This document shows positions 1 to 7,173 of a stretch of DNA of 12,292 nucleotides, piece by piece. The position numbers and the translations under genes are program-made. The notes under the pieces were generated by a model that worked only from the letters and a program-made list of their open reading frames with translations, made no database searches and was not told the DNA's origin. Position 1 is the first letter of the stretch. Every line of letters starts with the position of its first letter. This DNA is from Candidatus Galloscillospira excrementavium (GTDB lineage Bacteria > Bacillota > Clostridia > Oscillospirales > Oscillospiraceae). Location: contig DVHW01000170.1 in the NCBI GenBank assembly GCA_018711785.1, forward strand, positions 1 through 12,292. Reading direction: 5' to 3'.

Positions 1-478
1 GGTCCGCCGCACCGGCCTGACCTGCGTCCCCCTGCTCTCCGAGCGGCTGGCCATCGTGACCCCCAATACCCAGGAATACCGGGCGCTGAACGGCGTGATG
101 ACCCCCGACGTGCTGAGGCGCTCCCCCTTTCTGGTGCGGGAGCCCGGCTCGGGCACCCGAAAGCGGGCGGAGGAGTTCCTCCGCTCCATCGGCCTGGACC
201 CCAAGGAGCTCAACCTGGCCGCCCAGCTGGAGAGCACCGGGAGCGTCCTCCAGGCCGTCAAGAGCGGCCTGGGCATCTCCATCCTCTCCGGCCTCGCCGC
301 CGCCGAGCCGGCGGACGAGGGCAGGGTGCTGGCCTTTGATTACGACAGCCCCCTGCTGGAGCGGCAGTTCTACCTGCTCTACCCCAGGCACCGCCCCCTC
401 TCCCCCGCGGCGGCCATGCTGCTGGAGGGGCTGCCCCGCTTTTTCCGCCGAATCGGGGAACCTCCGCCATCCCCCTGA
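1..478 (+). CDS. LysR-family transcriptional regulator, C-terminal part (5' end outside window)
   Basis: The reading frame is open from base 2 to the TGA at 476-478 and has no start inside the window that makes sense, so this is the 3' end of a gene that begins upstream. The translated part (about 158 residues) resembles the second half of a LysR effector-binding domain: a 'VREPGSGTRK' segment followed by a 'QLESTGSVLQAVKSGLGISILSG' segment, the usual ligand-pocket and hinge region of this family. The DNA-binding helix-turn-helix would lie upstream and is not visible. LysR proteins are cytoplasmic activators or repressors that respond to a small metabolite. The next gene starts 73 bases later on the same strand, so it may or may not be a target. 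Ligand and regulon cannot be told from this fragment. Selenium-metabolism-associated and CysB-like LysR members have similar motifs, but I do not assign a subgroup. Confidence 0.85.
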   Translation, partial: VRRTGLTCVPLLSERLAIVTPNTQEYRALNGVMTPDVLRRSPFLVREPGSGTRKRAEEFLRSIGLDPKELNLAAQLESTGSVLQAVKSGLGISILSGLAAAEPADEGRVLAFDYDSPLLERQFYLLYPRHRPLSPAAAMLLEGLPRFFRRIGEPPPSP

Positions 479-500
479 TTGGGACTTCCCTTTTTCCATT

Positions 501-520
501 TTTGTGTTATCCTATATACG
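501..520 (+). promoter_or_regulatory. AT-rich candidate promoter of the DUF1538/PII unit
   Basis: The 73-base gap between the LysR stop and the GTG at 552 holds a short AT-rich island in otherwise GC-rich DNA. It contains a TG-N-TATCCT extended -10-like string (505-513) overlapping a TATATA string (513-518). No convincing -35 box is present 17 bases upstream, only a T-rich stretch at 491-503. No hairpin ends the LysR gene here, so read-through from upstream is possible. Confidence 0.35.
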
Positions 521-551
521 ATCAGTTTCCGTCTAAAAAGCGAGGTGTTCT

Positions 552-2102
552 GTGAGGAAATCCAACCGACTGCTGCTGAAAAAGAACCGCACCATTCTCG
601 TGGAGAAGCTGAAGGAGTCCCTCTCCTCGGTCCTGCCGGTGACCGGCATCGTCTTTCTCCTCTGCTTTACCATTTCTCCGGTGCCCAACAGCCTGCTCAT
701 GGGCTTTGTCCTCGGCGCGGTGCTGCTGATTCTGGGCATGGGCCTGTTCACCCTGGGAGCCGACCTGGCCATGACCCCCATCGGCTCCCATGTGGGCTCC
801 GCGGTCACCAAATCCCGCAACGTCTGGCTCATCGCCCTGGTGAGCATGCTGCTGGGCATCTTCATCACGGTGGCTGAGCCCGACCTGCAGGTTCTGGCCG
901 AGCAGGTGCCCGGCATCCCCAACCTGACCCTGATCCTGGCCGTTGGGGTGGGCGTGGGCTTCTTCCTGGTGGTGGCCATGTTCCGCATGCTGCTGCGCAT
1001 CAAGCTCTCCTACCTGCTGATTGGAATTTATGTCTTTATCTTCATCCTGGCCCAGTTCGTCCCCGACGCCTTTCTTGCGGTGGCCTTTGACTCGGGCGGC
1101 GTTACCACCGGGCCCATGACGGTGCCCTTTATCATGGCCCTGGGTGTGGGCGTCGCCTCCATCCGGAGCGACAGCGACGCGGAGAACGACAGCTTCGGCC
1201 TGGTGGCCCTGTCCTCCGCCGGTCCCATCATCGCGGTCATGGTCCTGGGTATCCTCTACGGCGGCACGGGAGAATATATCTCCTCCGCGGTCCTTATCGC
1301 CGACGACTCCAGGGAGCTGGGCCTCTCCTTCCTCAGCGCCTTCCCCACCTATCTGGAGGAGGTCCTGGTGGCTCTGCTGCCCATCATCGTCTTTTTCCTC
1401 CTGTTCCAGGTCTTCCAGCTCCATCTGAGCTGGACCGAGCTGGCCCGCATCGGCGTGGGCCTCATCTACACCTATGTGGGGCTGGTCCTCTTCCTCACCG
1501 GCGTCAACGTGGGCTTCATGCCCGTGGGCAGCTATGTGGGGCAGCTCATCGGCAGCCTGTCCTACAACTGGATCCTGGTCCCCATCGGCATGGTCATCGG
1601 CTACTTCATCGTGGCGGCCGAGCCCGCCGTCCACGTGCTCAACCGGCAGGTGGTCCAGATCACCGCCGGCACCATCCCCTCCAAGGCCCTGTCGCTCAGC
1701 CTGTCCATCAGCGTGGCCATCTCGGTGGGCCTGGCCATGCTCCGGGTGCTGACGGGGCTGCCCATCATGGCCCTGCTGATCCCCGGCTATCTCATCGCCT
1801 GTGTCCTTACCTTCTTCTGCCCGCCCATCTTCACCGCCATCGCCTTTGACTCCGGCGGCGTGGCCTCCGGCCCCATGACGGCCACCTTCCTCCTGCCCCT
1901 GGCCGCCGGCGCCTGCCTGGGCGTGGGGGGCAACGTGGTGGTGGATGCCTTCGACGTGGTGGCCATGGTGGCCATGACCCCCCTGATCACCATCCAGCTG
2001 CTGGGCATCTACCACAAGTTCCGCTCCCGCCGCGCTCTGGAGGAGCCGGAGGTCGTCGCGGATGCGGCGGACGGCGCGGATGACGACATCATTACGTTTT
2101 AA
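552..2102 (+). CDS. DUF1538-family polytopic membrane protein (putative cation transporter), internally duplicated
   Basis: The 516-residue protein is strongly hydrophobic with many membrane segments and ends in a short acidic cytoplasmic-looking tail (about residues 497-516). It consists of two related halves. The first carries 'AEPDLQVL' (108-115) and 'AFDSGGVTTGPMT' (178-190); the second carries 'AAEPAVHVL' (355-363) and 'AFDSGGVASGPMT' (431-443). A glycine-rich 'PIGSHVGSAV'/'PVGSYVGQLI' pair also repeats (76-85, 335-344). These are the hallmarks of DUF1538. Family knowledge: a two-subunit DUF1538 system (UmpAB) from a Halomonas species was reported as a Na+(Li+,K+)/H+ antiporter; here both halves are in one chain. 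The GTG start is chosen because GAGGTG (542-547) sits just before it. The next gene, 15 bases downstream, is PII-like, which suggests post-translational control of transport. The substrate is not shown by the sequence. Confidence 0.88.
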   Translation: MRKSNRLLLKKNRTILVEKLKESLSSVLPVTGIVFLLCFTISPVPNSLLMGFVLGAVLLILGMGLFTLGADLAMTPIGSHVGSAVTKSRNVWLIALVSMLLGIFITVAEPDLQVLAEQVPGIPNLTLILAVGVGVGFFLVVAMFRMLLRIKLSYLLIGIYVFIFILAQFVPDAFLAVAFDSGGVTTGPMTVPFIMALGVGVASIRSDSDAENDSFGLVALSSAGPIIAVMVLGILYGGTGEYISSAVLIADDSRELGLSFLSAFPTYLEEVLVALLPIIVFFLLFQVFQLHLSWTELARIGVGLIYTYVGLVLFLTGVNVGFMPVGSYVGQLIGSLSYNWILVPIGMVIGYFIVAAEPAVHVLNRQVVQITAGTIPSKALSLSLSISVAISVGLAMLRVLTGLPIMALLIPGYLIACVLTFFCPPIFTAIAFDSGGVASGPMTATFLLPLAAGACLGVGGNVVVDAFDVVAMVAMTPLITIQLLGIYHKFRSRRALEEPEVVADAADGADDDIITF

Positions 2103-2117
2103 GGAATTCGAGGTGCC

Positions 2118-2798
2118 ATGATGCGTATGTACTATATGGTTACCATCATCAGCCGGGAGTACGGAGATCGCTTTGTGCAGTTCTTTTCCGAGAACGGCAT
2201 CCGTACCCTCTCCGCCGCCCTGTGCGACGGCACCGCCCAGAAGAGGACCCTGGATCTGCTGGGCATCGAAAAGACCGAGAAGCTCCTGCTCTCCGCCGTT
2301 ATGCCCGGCTCCACGGTCCCCCGGATCCTGCGGGGGCTGGTGCGGACCATGGACATCAACTCCCCCGGCGGGGGCATCTGCTTCACCGTCCCGCTCCGCT
2401 CGGCAGGGAGCGCCTGTCTGCAATATCTGACCCAGGGGCAGACCCTGGAACAAAATGAGGTGACGAACATGGAAGAAAACCGCTTCTCCCTGGTGGTGGC
2501 CATTGCCCGGAAGGGCCATGCGGAGCAGGTGATGGATGCCGCCCGCTCCGCCGGTGCCGGCGGCGGCACCATCATCCACGCCAAGGGCGTGGGAAATGTC
2601 AAGGAGTCGTACTTCTTCGGTGTATCCATCGCCGAGGAGCAGGAGCTGCTGTATATCGTCACCCGGCAGGAGGATGAGAAAACCACCATGCGCTCCATCA
2701 TGGAGAAAGCCGGGCCCAAGCAGGGCCACGCGGTGGCAGTGTTCTCCCTTCCGGTCCACCACGTGGCCGGACTGCGCAGCCTGACTGACGGGGATTGA
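2118..2798 (+). CDS. Tandem PII-like signalling protein (two PII-type domains)
   Basis: The 226-residue soluble protein appears to hold two PII-like domains. Domain 1 (about 1-105) is divergent, with 'ENGIRTLSAAL' and a 'GGICFTVPL' end strand. A polar linker (about 106-117) leads to domain 2 (118-226), which is closer to the family: 'ARSAGAGGGTIIHAKG' (142-157), a short T-loop region, 'EEQELLYIVTRQED' and 'FSLPVHHVAGL' (209-219). PII proteins are trimeric sensors of nucleotides and 2-oxoglutarate that often bind transporters. No uridylylation-type T-loop tyrosine motif is evident. The gene follows the DUF1538 gene by 15 bases and both starts use a GAGGTG ribosome binding site, so they are probably one transcript and one functional pair. 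ATG 2118 is followed at once by ATG 2121; 2121 has the better spacing from GAGGTG (2110-2115). Transcription probably ends at the hairpin 2827-2873. Confidence 0.85.
   Translation: MMRMYYMVTIISREYGDRFVQFFSENGIRTLSAALCDGTAQKRTLDLLGIEKTEKLLLSAVMPGSTVPRILRGLVRTMDINSPGGGICFTVPLRSAGSACLQYLTQGQTLEQNEVTNMEENRFSLVVAIARKGHAEQVMDAARSAGAGGGTIIHAKGVGNVKESYFFGVSIAEEQELLYIVTRQEDEKTTMRSIMEKAGPKQGHAVAVFSLPVHHVAGLRSLTDGD
2457..2471 (+). promoter_or_regulatory. Candidate internal ribosome binding site and start inside the PII-like gene
   Basis: GAGGTG at 2457-2462 lies six bases before an in-frame ATG at 2469-2471 (Met118). This is the same six-base Shine-Dalgarno core used by the DUF1538 gene and by the start of this gene. 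Met118 is where the second PII domain begins, so initiation here would give a free 109-residue PII-like protein, a usual size for the family. Use of this site is inferred. Confidence 0.4.
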
Positions 2799-2826
2799 CC
2801 TGTCTCAGGCATATCTCAGAGCAAAC

Positions 2827-2873
2827 GACCCCCAGCGCGGGTCTGCACTTTGTGCAGCCCTGCGCTGGGGGTT
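2827..2873. terminator. Strong, probably bidirectional Rho-independent terminator between convergent genes
   Basis: Arms 2827-2848 and 2852-2873 pair over 22 positions with two G-U pairs, one T/C mismatch (2842/2858) and a three-base TTT loop. On the + strand the hairpin is followed by TTGATTTTCT, on the - strand by GTTTGCTCT, so it can serve both the PII-like gene, which ends at 2798, and the penicillin-binding protein gene, which ends at 2923. Confidence 0.85.
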
Positions 2874-2922
2874 GATTTTCTCGTATCTGCGGAAATGGGG
2901 GCCGCTTGCCCTCTGCATCCCT

Positions 2923-4293
2923 TTAGTACCCGTTGACCAGGGCATCCAGCACCCGGGCGGCGATGCTCCCGGCCACATCGTTGCCGCTGCCGCCGTTTTC
3001 CACCACCACCACAAAGGCGTAGGGCGCGTCCTCGTTGCGCAGGAACCCGGCGAACCAGGCGTTGGGCTGCTGTCCGCCCCCCACCTCGCCGGTGCCCGTC
3101 TTGGCGCAGAGGTCCATATTGGGAAACCGCCCGGTCCCGTAGGTCTCCGCCACGTTGTTGGCCATCAGCTCGGCCAGGGTCTCCGCCGTGGAGGAGGAGA
3201 CCAGCCGGCCGGTGCTCCGGCTGTGGTAGCCGCTCTCCATCCCCAGGGCGTTTTCCGTCCGGAGCACCAGCTGGGGCACTGCGGCCGTCCCGCCGTTGGC
3301 GATGGCCCCCATGTAGACCATCAGGGCGCAGGGGTTGAGGGTGTCGGTGTACTGCCCCACCCCGGCCCAGGCCACCTGGCCGCCGGAAGCCGAGGACAGG
3401 TCCACCCGGCCGGGAGCGGTGTCGATGCCGTTGACGCTGTAACTGGAGGTCAGGCCCGCCTGTCCGGCGTACCGCTCCAAGGTGTCGCCCCCCAGCTCGG
3501 CAGCCAGCTGGCCGAACACCCCGTTGCAGGAGTTGGCGTAGGCCCCGGCGATGTCCAGCTCCCCGTGGGCCCGGGGGCAGGTGATGGTCTCGCCCCCCAC
3601 GCTCACCGAGCCGGTACAGGTCCAGGTCCGCTCGAAGAGGTCGGGCAGGGTTTCGATGGCGGCATGGAGGGTGACGGTCTTGAACACCGACCCGGGCACA
3701 TAGGCGCTGGAGAGGAAGCGGTTGAGGTAGGCCCCCTCATACTCCTCGCTGGTCTCCAGGTCCTCGGGCACGTTCAGGGGGTCGTAGGTGGGGGTGGAGA
3801 CCATGCAGAGGATCTCCCCGGTCTTGTAGTTGTAGACCCCCACCGCCCCCTTCCGGCCGTTCAGGGCCTGGTAGGCCTCGTAGTTGAGGCGGGCGTCCAG
3901 GGTCAGGTACAGGTCGTTGCCCTCCCCCAGGGGGGAGTAGGCCCCGGTCAGGGGGTTGTAGCCCGAGAGCAGGTCGGCAAAGGCGGTGAGGGCCCCGGTG
4001 CCGATCTTCCCCTGGGCGTCCCCCACCGCGTGGAGGGTGGCCCTGCGGACGGTGGCATTGTTGTAGTAGGTGCGGGTGCCGTTCTCCTCCACCCAGCTGA
4101 GGACGTCCCCGTCCCGGTCCAGCACCCGGCCCACCTTCAGCTGGCCGGCGCTGTTGTAGAGGTGCCGGTTGGCGGCAAAGGACACCCACCGCCCCCCGTT
4201 CAGGAAGAACAGGACCACAAACACCCCCAGTCCCACCGCCAGGGCCAGCGCCAGGACCAGGCAGAACACCGAACGCTTTTCGATTTTCTTCAC
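2923..4293 (-). CDS. Penicillin-binding protein, class B-type D,D-transpeptidase (PbpA-like)
   Basis: The 456-residue protein starts with a short basic cytoplasmic tail and a single membrane anchor (about 10-32), followed by an extracellular region. 'GRVLDRDGDVL' (55-65) matches the N-terminal dimerisation segment of class B PBPs. The transpeptidase domain shows all three active-site motifs: SVFK with catalytic Ser202 and Lys205, SCN (255-257), and KTG (398-400). It crosslinks peptidoglycan stem peptides outside the membrane and is a beta-lactam target. The frame is open far upstream, but the GTG at 4293 is chosen because AGGAGG (complement of 4301-4306) lies seven bases before it and the hydrophobic anchor begins right after. 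The start overlaps the stop of the SEDS gene by four bases (GTGA), which implies translational coupling; SEDS polymerases normally work in complex with a cognate class B PBP. The length is on the short side and matches PbpA-type rather than PBP2/FtsI-type proteins. Confidence 0.95.
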   Translation of the reverse strand: MKKIEKRSVFCLVLALALAVGLGVFVVLFFLNGGRWVSFAANRHLYNSAGQLKVGRVLDRDGDVLSWVEENGTRTYYNNATVRRATLHAVGDAQGKIGTGALTAFADLLSGYNPLTGAYSPLGEGNDLYLTLDARLNYEAYQALNGRKGAVGVYNYKTGEILCMVSTPTYDPLNVPEDLETSEEYEGAYLNRFLSSAYVPGSVFKTVTLHAAIETLPDLFERTWTCTGSVSVGGETITCPRAHGELDIAGAYANSCNGVFGQLAAELGGDTLERYAGQAGLTSSYSVNGIDTAPGRVDLSSASGGQVAWAGVGQYTDTLNPCALMVYMGAIANGGTAAVPQLVLRTENALGMESGYHSRSTGRLVSSSTAETLAELMANNVAETYGTGRFPNMDLCAKTGTGEVGGGQQPNAWFAGFLRNEDAPYAFVVVVENGGSGNDVAGSIAARVLDALVNGY

Positions 4294-6068
4294 GCCGCGC
4301 CCTCCTCTCGGGCCGTCCGGGTCTCCCCGGCGGTCTGCCGGGGCCGGAGGCGGATGGCAAAGCTGGCATTGGGCCGGGTGTCCGTGGCCTTCAGAAAGGC
4401 CAGCAGGGCCCAGGAGCACACCATGGAGGTGCCCCCGTTGGAGACAAAGGGGAAGGTCACCCCGGTCAGGGGCAGCAGGTCCACCGAGCCGAACACGTTG
4501 AGGCAGGTCTGGAAGGCCATGAGGGAGGCGGCGGCGCAGGCGGCGATGGTGTAGTAGCTGCTCCGTCCGGCGGCGCAGGCGCGGACGGCAAAGACCGCCA
4601 GGGTGACGATACAGGCTACTGCCAGCACCGCGATGATAAGCCCCCACTCCTCACAGAGCATACCGAACACCAAGTCGGTGTCCGCCGCGCCGATGTTGTG
4701 GAGCCACCCCTCCCCCGCGCCTACGCCCACCAGCCCGCCGGAGGCGGCGGCCGACATGGTGCGGGTCTGCTGGTAGCCCCCGCTGGAGGCGTACTCCCAG
4801 GCGTGGCCCCAGGTGGCAAAGCGATTCAGGATGTAAGGCCGCAGGAAGGCCACCAGCCCGGCGGCAAAGGCGGCCGCCCCGGTCACCAGGGCCAGGGTGG
4901 CCCAGTCGCCGGACCGGAGGTAGGCGATGACCAGGAAGGTGACAAAGAAGATGGCCGCCGTGCCCAAATCGCTCATATAGGCCAGGCAGGCCAGGCAGGC
5001 CGCGGTGAGCACCATGAACAGGGTCAGGTTCCGCTTGCGGAACAGCCGCTCCAGCGTGGCCGCCCCGGCGAAGATGTAGCACACCTTGGCCAGCTCCGAG
5101 GGCTGGATGGACAGCGAACCGATGACCAGCCAGTTCCGGGCCCCGAAAGCTGTGGTGCCCAGCAGGGCGGTGAGGGCCAGCAGGCCCACCGCCCCGGCGG
5201 CGGCCAGCCAGCGCAGCTTCTTCACCCGCTCCAGGTCCCGGAGCACCGCCCCCAGCACCAGAAACACGGCCAGCCCCAGCACCGCTGCCAGAAACTGCTT
5301 GAACAGGGCATCGGTGGCCGACGAGGCGGTCACCGCCAGGGAGAGGGTGGTGAGGAAAAAGGCGATGGTCTCCATCTCAAACCCCACCCGGTGCAGGGCC
5401 CGCATGGTGAGGAAATAGGCCCACATGGCTGCGGTGAGGCAGAAGAAGGCCAGGGGGATGCCCACGCTGGCCCCCTCTCCCTCCGACACGATGAGCTGGA
5501 GGGCGGCGAGGACCTGGAACACCGTCAGCAGCAAAAACTCCAGCAGATGGGAGGAGGGCCTCGCCTGCTCCCGCCGCGCCCGCTGCTCCCGCTCCTCCTC
5601 CAGGGAGAGGGGCTTGAGGACGGTCTCCACCCCGCCCAGGCCCAGCACGTCGCCGTAGGCCAGGCGGGCGCTCCCCTCCAGAGGTGCGCCGTTCACCGTC
5701 ACGCCCCCCTTGGAGCCCAGGTCATAGGCGGTCCACACCCCGTCCTCCCCCCGGATAAGAGCCGCGTGCTGCCGGGAGACCGTGGGGTAGTTGAGCACCA
5801 CGTCGGAGTTCGGCGCCCGGCCCAGGATGTTCTCCCAGTGGGTGAGGGGCTCCTCCGCCCCGTTGGGGAGGGACAGGTGGGCCCAGACCTCGGGGGTGTG
5901 GGGCACCCGGAGCAGGGAGCGGATGGCCCGCACCAGGATGAGCAGGGCCAGCACGGGGAACAGGAAGCGCACCACCGTGGTAAACCAGGCCCAGGCCGCG
6001 CCGTTCGCAGCCATGGCGGCGGTCAGCTGGTCAAAGAGCGCCTGGGGCGCGGTGAGAAAATCGGCCAC
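4290..6068 (-). CDS. FHA domain fused to FtsW/RodA/SpoVE (SEDS) peptidoglycan polymerase
   Basis: The 592-residue protein begins with one membrane segment (about 28-52), then a cytoplasmic FHA domain (about 60-150) with the phosphothreonine-binding signature GR (83-84), SRQH (98-101) and N126-G127. A charged linker (about 154-172) leads to a polytopic SEDS domain. Family motifs there are 'RNWLVIGSLSIQPSELAK' (311-328), 'SDLGTA' (366-371, with the conserved aspartate D367) and 'PLTGVTFPFVSNGGTSM' (543-559). SEDS proteins polymerise lipid II into glycan strands with a partner transpeptidase, here encoded next and overlapping. The GTG start at 6068 is supported by AGGAGG (complement of 6076-6081) seven bases before it. 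The FHA domain suggests docking to a Thr-phosphorylated partner or to a PASTA kinase; no kinase is in the window. In Actinobacteria separate FHA genes sit with rodA and pbpA, whereas here the domain is fused. Whether it acts in elongation, division or sporulation is unclear. Confidence 0.94.
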   Translation of the reverse strand: MADFLTAPQALFDQLTAAMAANGAAWAWFTTVVRFLFPVLALLILVRAIRSLLRVPHTPEVWAHLSLPNGAEEPLTHWENILGRAPNSDVVLNYPTVSRQHAALIRGEDGVWTAYDLGSKGGVTVNGAPLEGSARLAYGDVLGLGGVETVLKPLSLEEEREQRARREQARPSSHLLEFLLLTVFQVLAALQLIVSEGEGASVGIPLAFFCLTAAMWAYFLTMRALHRVGFEMETIAFFLTTLSLAVTASSATDALFKQFLAAVLGLAVFLVLGAVLRDLERVKKLRWLAAAGAVGLLALTALLGTTAFGARNWLVIGSLSIQPSELAKVCYIFAGAATLERLFRKRNLTLFMVLTAACLACLAYMSDLGTAAIFFVTFLVIAYLRSGDWATLALVTGAAAFAAGLVAFLRPYILNRFATWGHAWEYASSGGYQQTRTMSAAASGGLVGVGAGEGWLHNIGAADTDLVFGMLCEEWGLIIAVLAVACIVTLAVFAVRACAAGRSSYYTIAACAAASLMAFQTCLNVFGSVDLLPLTGVTFPFVSNGGTSMVCSWALLAFLKATDTRPNASFAIRLRPRQTAGETRTAREEGAA

Positions 6069-6100
6069 CTTCTCCCCTCCTCTCTCGGTTTGGTGGGGCC

Positions 6101-6109
6101 ATTATAGCA
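6101..6109 (-). promoter_or_regulatory. Extended -10 promoter of the FHA-SEDS/PBP operon
   Basis: On the minus strand the sequence reads TGC-TATAAT, a perfect -10 hexamer (complement of 6101-6106) with the TG of an extended -10 element. No good -35 box is found at 17 bases, which fits an extended -10 promoter. The DNA upstream is AT-rich (6107-6150). The expected transcription start is near 6094, leaving a leader of about 25 bases before the GTG at 6068. Confidence 0.75.
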
Positions 6110-6233
6110 TATCTCCATAAAGAGTTCTGTAAGATTTCATGAATTTTTCCCGTCTTGTCCCGGGTTTTGCCCCCCGGAAAGGACAAAACCTTCTCCGTCC
6201 GTTCTCTGCCGCCATGCCCGGAGAGCCCAGCAA

Positions 6234-6259
6234 AAATGGCCGCCCGCCGGCGGCCATTT
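6234..6259 (-). terminator. Rho-independent terminator of the mutase-transketolase-HAD operon
   Basis: Arms 6234-6244 and 6249-6259 pair perfectly over 11 bases around a four-base loop. Read on the minus strand the stem runs into a TTTTT tract (complement of 6232-6236). It lies about 30 bases after the stop of the HAD gene and upstream of the SEDS promoter, and so separates the two minus-strand operons. Confidence 0.85.
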
Positions 6260-6288
6260 CCCAGGGGTGAAACGGGTCTATCCGTGTC

Positions 6289-7113
6289 TCAACGGTCCAG
6301 GACGTACTGCTCCACCGCCATGCCCACGCCCCCCTCGGCGTTGGTGCCGGTGGTGTAACGGGCGGCGGCCTTGGCCGCCGGGCAGGCGTTGCCCATGGCG
6401 AAGGACCACCCCGCCCAGGAGAGCATCTCCAGGTCGTTGTCCGCGTCGCCGAAGGCCATGACCTCCCCCGCTGTCAGGCCCAGCCGGGCGCTGAGGGCGG
6501 CGAGGGCCGCCCCCTTGTTGGCCCCCACGGCGGTGATCTCCAGGTTGGAGCCCAGGGCCCCCGCGCGGCCGAAGGGCCCGGTGGCCTCCAGCTCCGCCAG
6601 CAGGGGGTCGTGGACCTCCGGGGGAACGTAAAAGACGTCGAACTTCTCCGGCGTTCCGGCGTCCAGGGCGGAGAGCATGTCGTCCACGATGGTGGCGTTG
6701 CGCAGGAACATGTCCCGGAACTGGTCGGAGAGGGCGTACTGTGCCATCCCCTCCAGCTCGGAGCGCTGGACATAGTTGTCCCCGTCGATATACAGCTCAT
6801 AGGGCAGGTCATACCTGCGGAGGATACCGATGATGGCGGCGCACTGCTCCCGGTCCATGCCGGTCTGGCCCATCGTCTCCCCGGTAACGGCGTCCAGGAC
6901 ATAGGCCCCGTTGGCGGTGATGCCGTAGCGTACCACCCCCAGGTCCCGGGCGGTCTCCCGGATGAGGGACCAGCTCCGCCCGCTGGCGATAGCGATGCGC
7001 ACCCCGCGTTCCGCGGCGGCGCGCAGGGCGTCCAGGTTCCGCTGGGGGATGTGGGCGTGGTCGGCGCCCAGGAGGGTGCCGTCCAGGTCCAGCGCGATGA
7101 GTTTGATGTCCAA
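6289..7113 (-). CDS. Cof-type HAD-superfamily phosphatase
   Basis: The 274-residue soluble protein has the four HAD motifs: DLDGT (9-13, nucleophile Asp9 and acid/base Asp11), SGR (44-46), Lys200 and GDADND (222-227). The large insert between motifs II and III is the Cof/type IIB cap domain. Length and motifs are normal for the Cof family, which hydrolyses sugar phosphates, flavin mononucleotide or similar small phosphoesters. The start is TTG at 7113, since AGGAGG (complement of 7121-7126) stands seven bases before it and 'LIALDLDGT' follows immediately. The gene follows the transketolase C-subunit gene by 60 bases on the same strand, with a GC-rich hairpin between, so it is probably the last gene of that operon, and a role in sugar phosphate metabolism is likely. 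The exact substrate cannot be predicted from sequence. Confidence 0.92.
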   Translation of the reverse strand: MDIKLIALDLDGTLLGADHAHIPQRNLDALRAAAERGVRIAIASGRSWSLIRETARDLGVVRYGITANGAYVLDAVTGETMGQTGMDREQCAAIIGILRRYDLPYELYIDGDNYVQRSELEGMAQYALSDQFRDMFLRNATIVDDMLSALDAGTPEKFDVFYVPPEVHDPLLAELEATGPFGRAGALGSNLEITAVGANKGAALAALSARLGLTAGEVMAFGDADNDLEMLSWAGWSFAMGNACPAAKAAARYTTGTNAEGGVGMAVEQYVLDR

Positions 7114-7138
7114 AAAGATTCCTCCTGAAAACGTGGGG

Positions 7139-7162
7139 GCGGGGGCGCTGCCGCGCCCCCGC
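7139..7162 (-). other. GC-rich hairpin between transketolase C subunit and HAD phosphatase
   Basis: Arms 7139-7148 and 7153-7162 form a perfect 10-base stem with a four-base loop. On the minus strand it follows the transketolase stop by about a dozen bases, but the nearest T-run (TTTT) is only reached several bases after the stem. It could be a partial terminator that lowers expression of the phosphatase, or a 3'-end stabilising stem. Confidence 0.45.
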
Positions 7163-7173
7163 TCCGGGTGGTA

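Noticed and set aside
522..2762. 746-codon open frame on the minus strand opposite the DUF1538 and PII-like genes
   Set aside because: Its composition is dominated by His, Gly, Asp and Gln repeats, as expected from the antisense of GC-rich coding DNA, and it spans two well-supported genes on the other strand. No ribosome site or domain is seen.
2872..4554. 560-codon open frame on the plus strand opposite the PBP gene
   Set aside because: Antisense shadow: Gly/Pro/Val/His-rich translation without motifs, while the minus strand has all three transpeptidase motifs.
4294..4647. Longer N terminus for the PBP gene
   Set aside because: The extra residues lie in the other frame of the SEDS gene, look like shadow sequence, and would put about 120 residues before the signal anchor; the GTG at 4293 has a well-spaced AGGAGG.
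4698..6107. 469-codon open frame on the plus strand opposite the FHA-SEDS gene
   Set aside because: Low-complexity Gly/Gln/His-rich shadow of a recognised minus-strand gene.
6136..6143. Eight-base palindrome TTCATGAA upstream of the SEDS promoter as an operator
   Set aside because: It is short, occurs once, and lies in an AT-rich tract where such palindromes arise easily; no second copy was found in the window's promoters.
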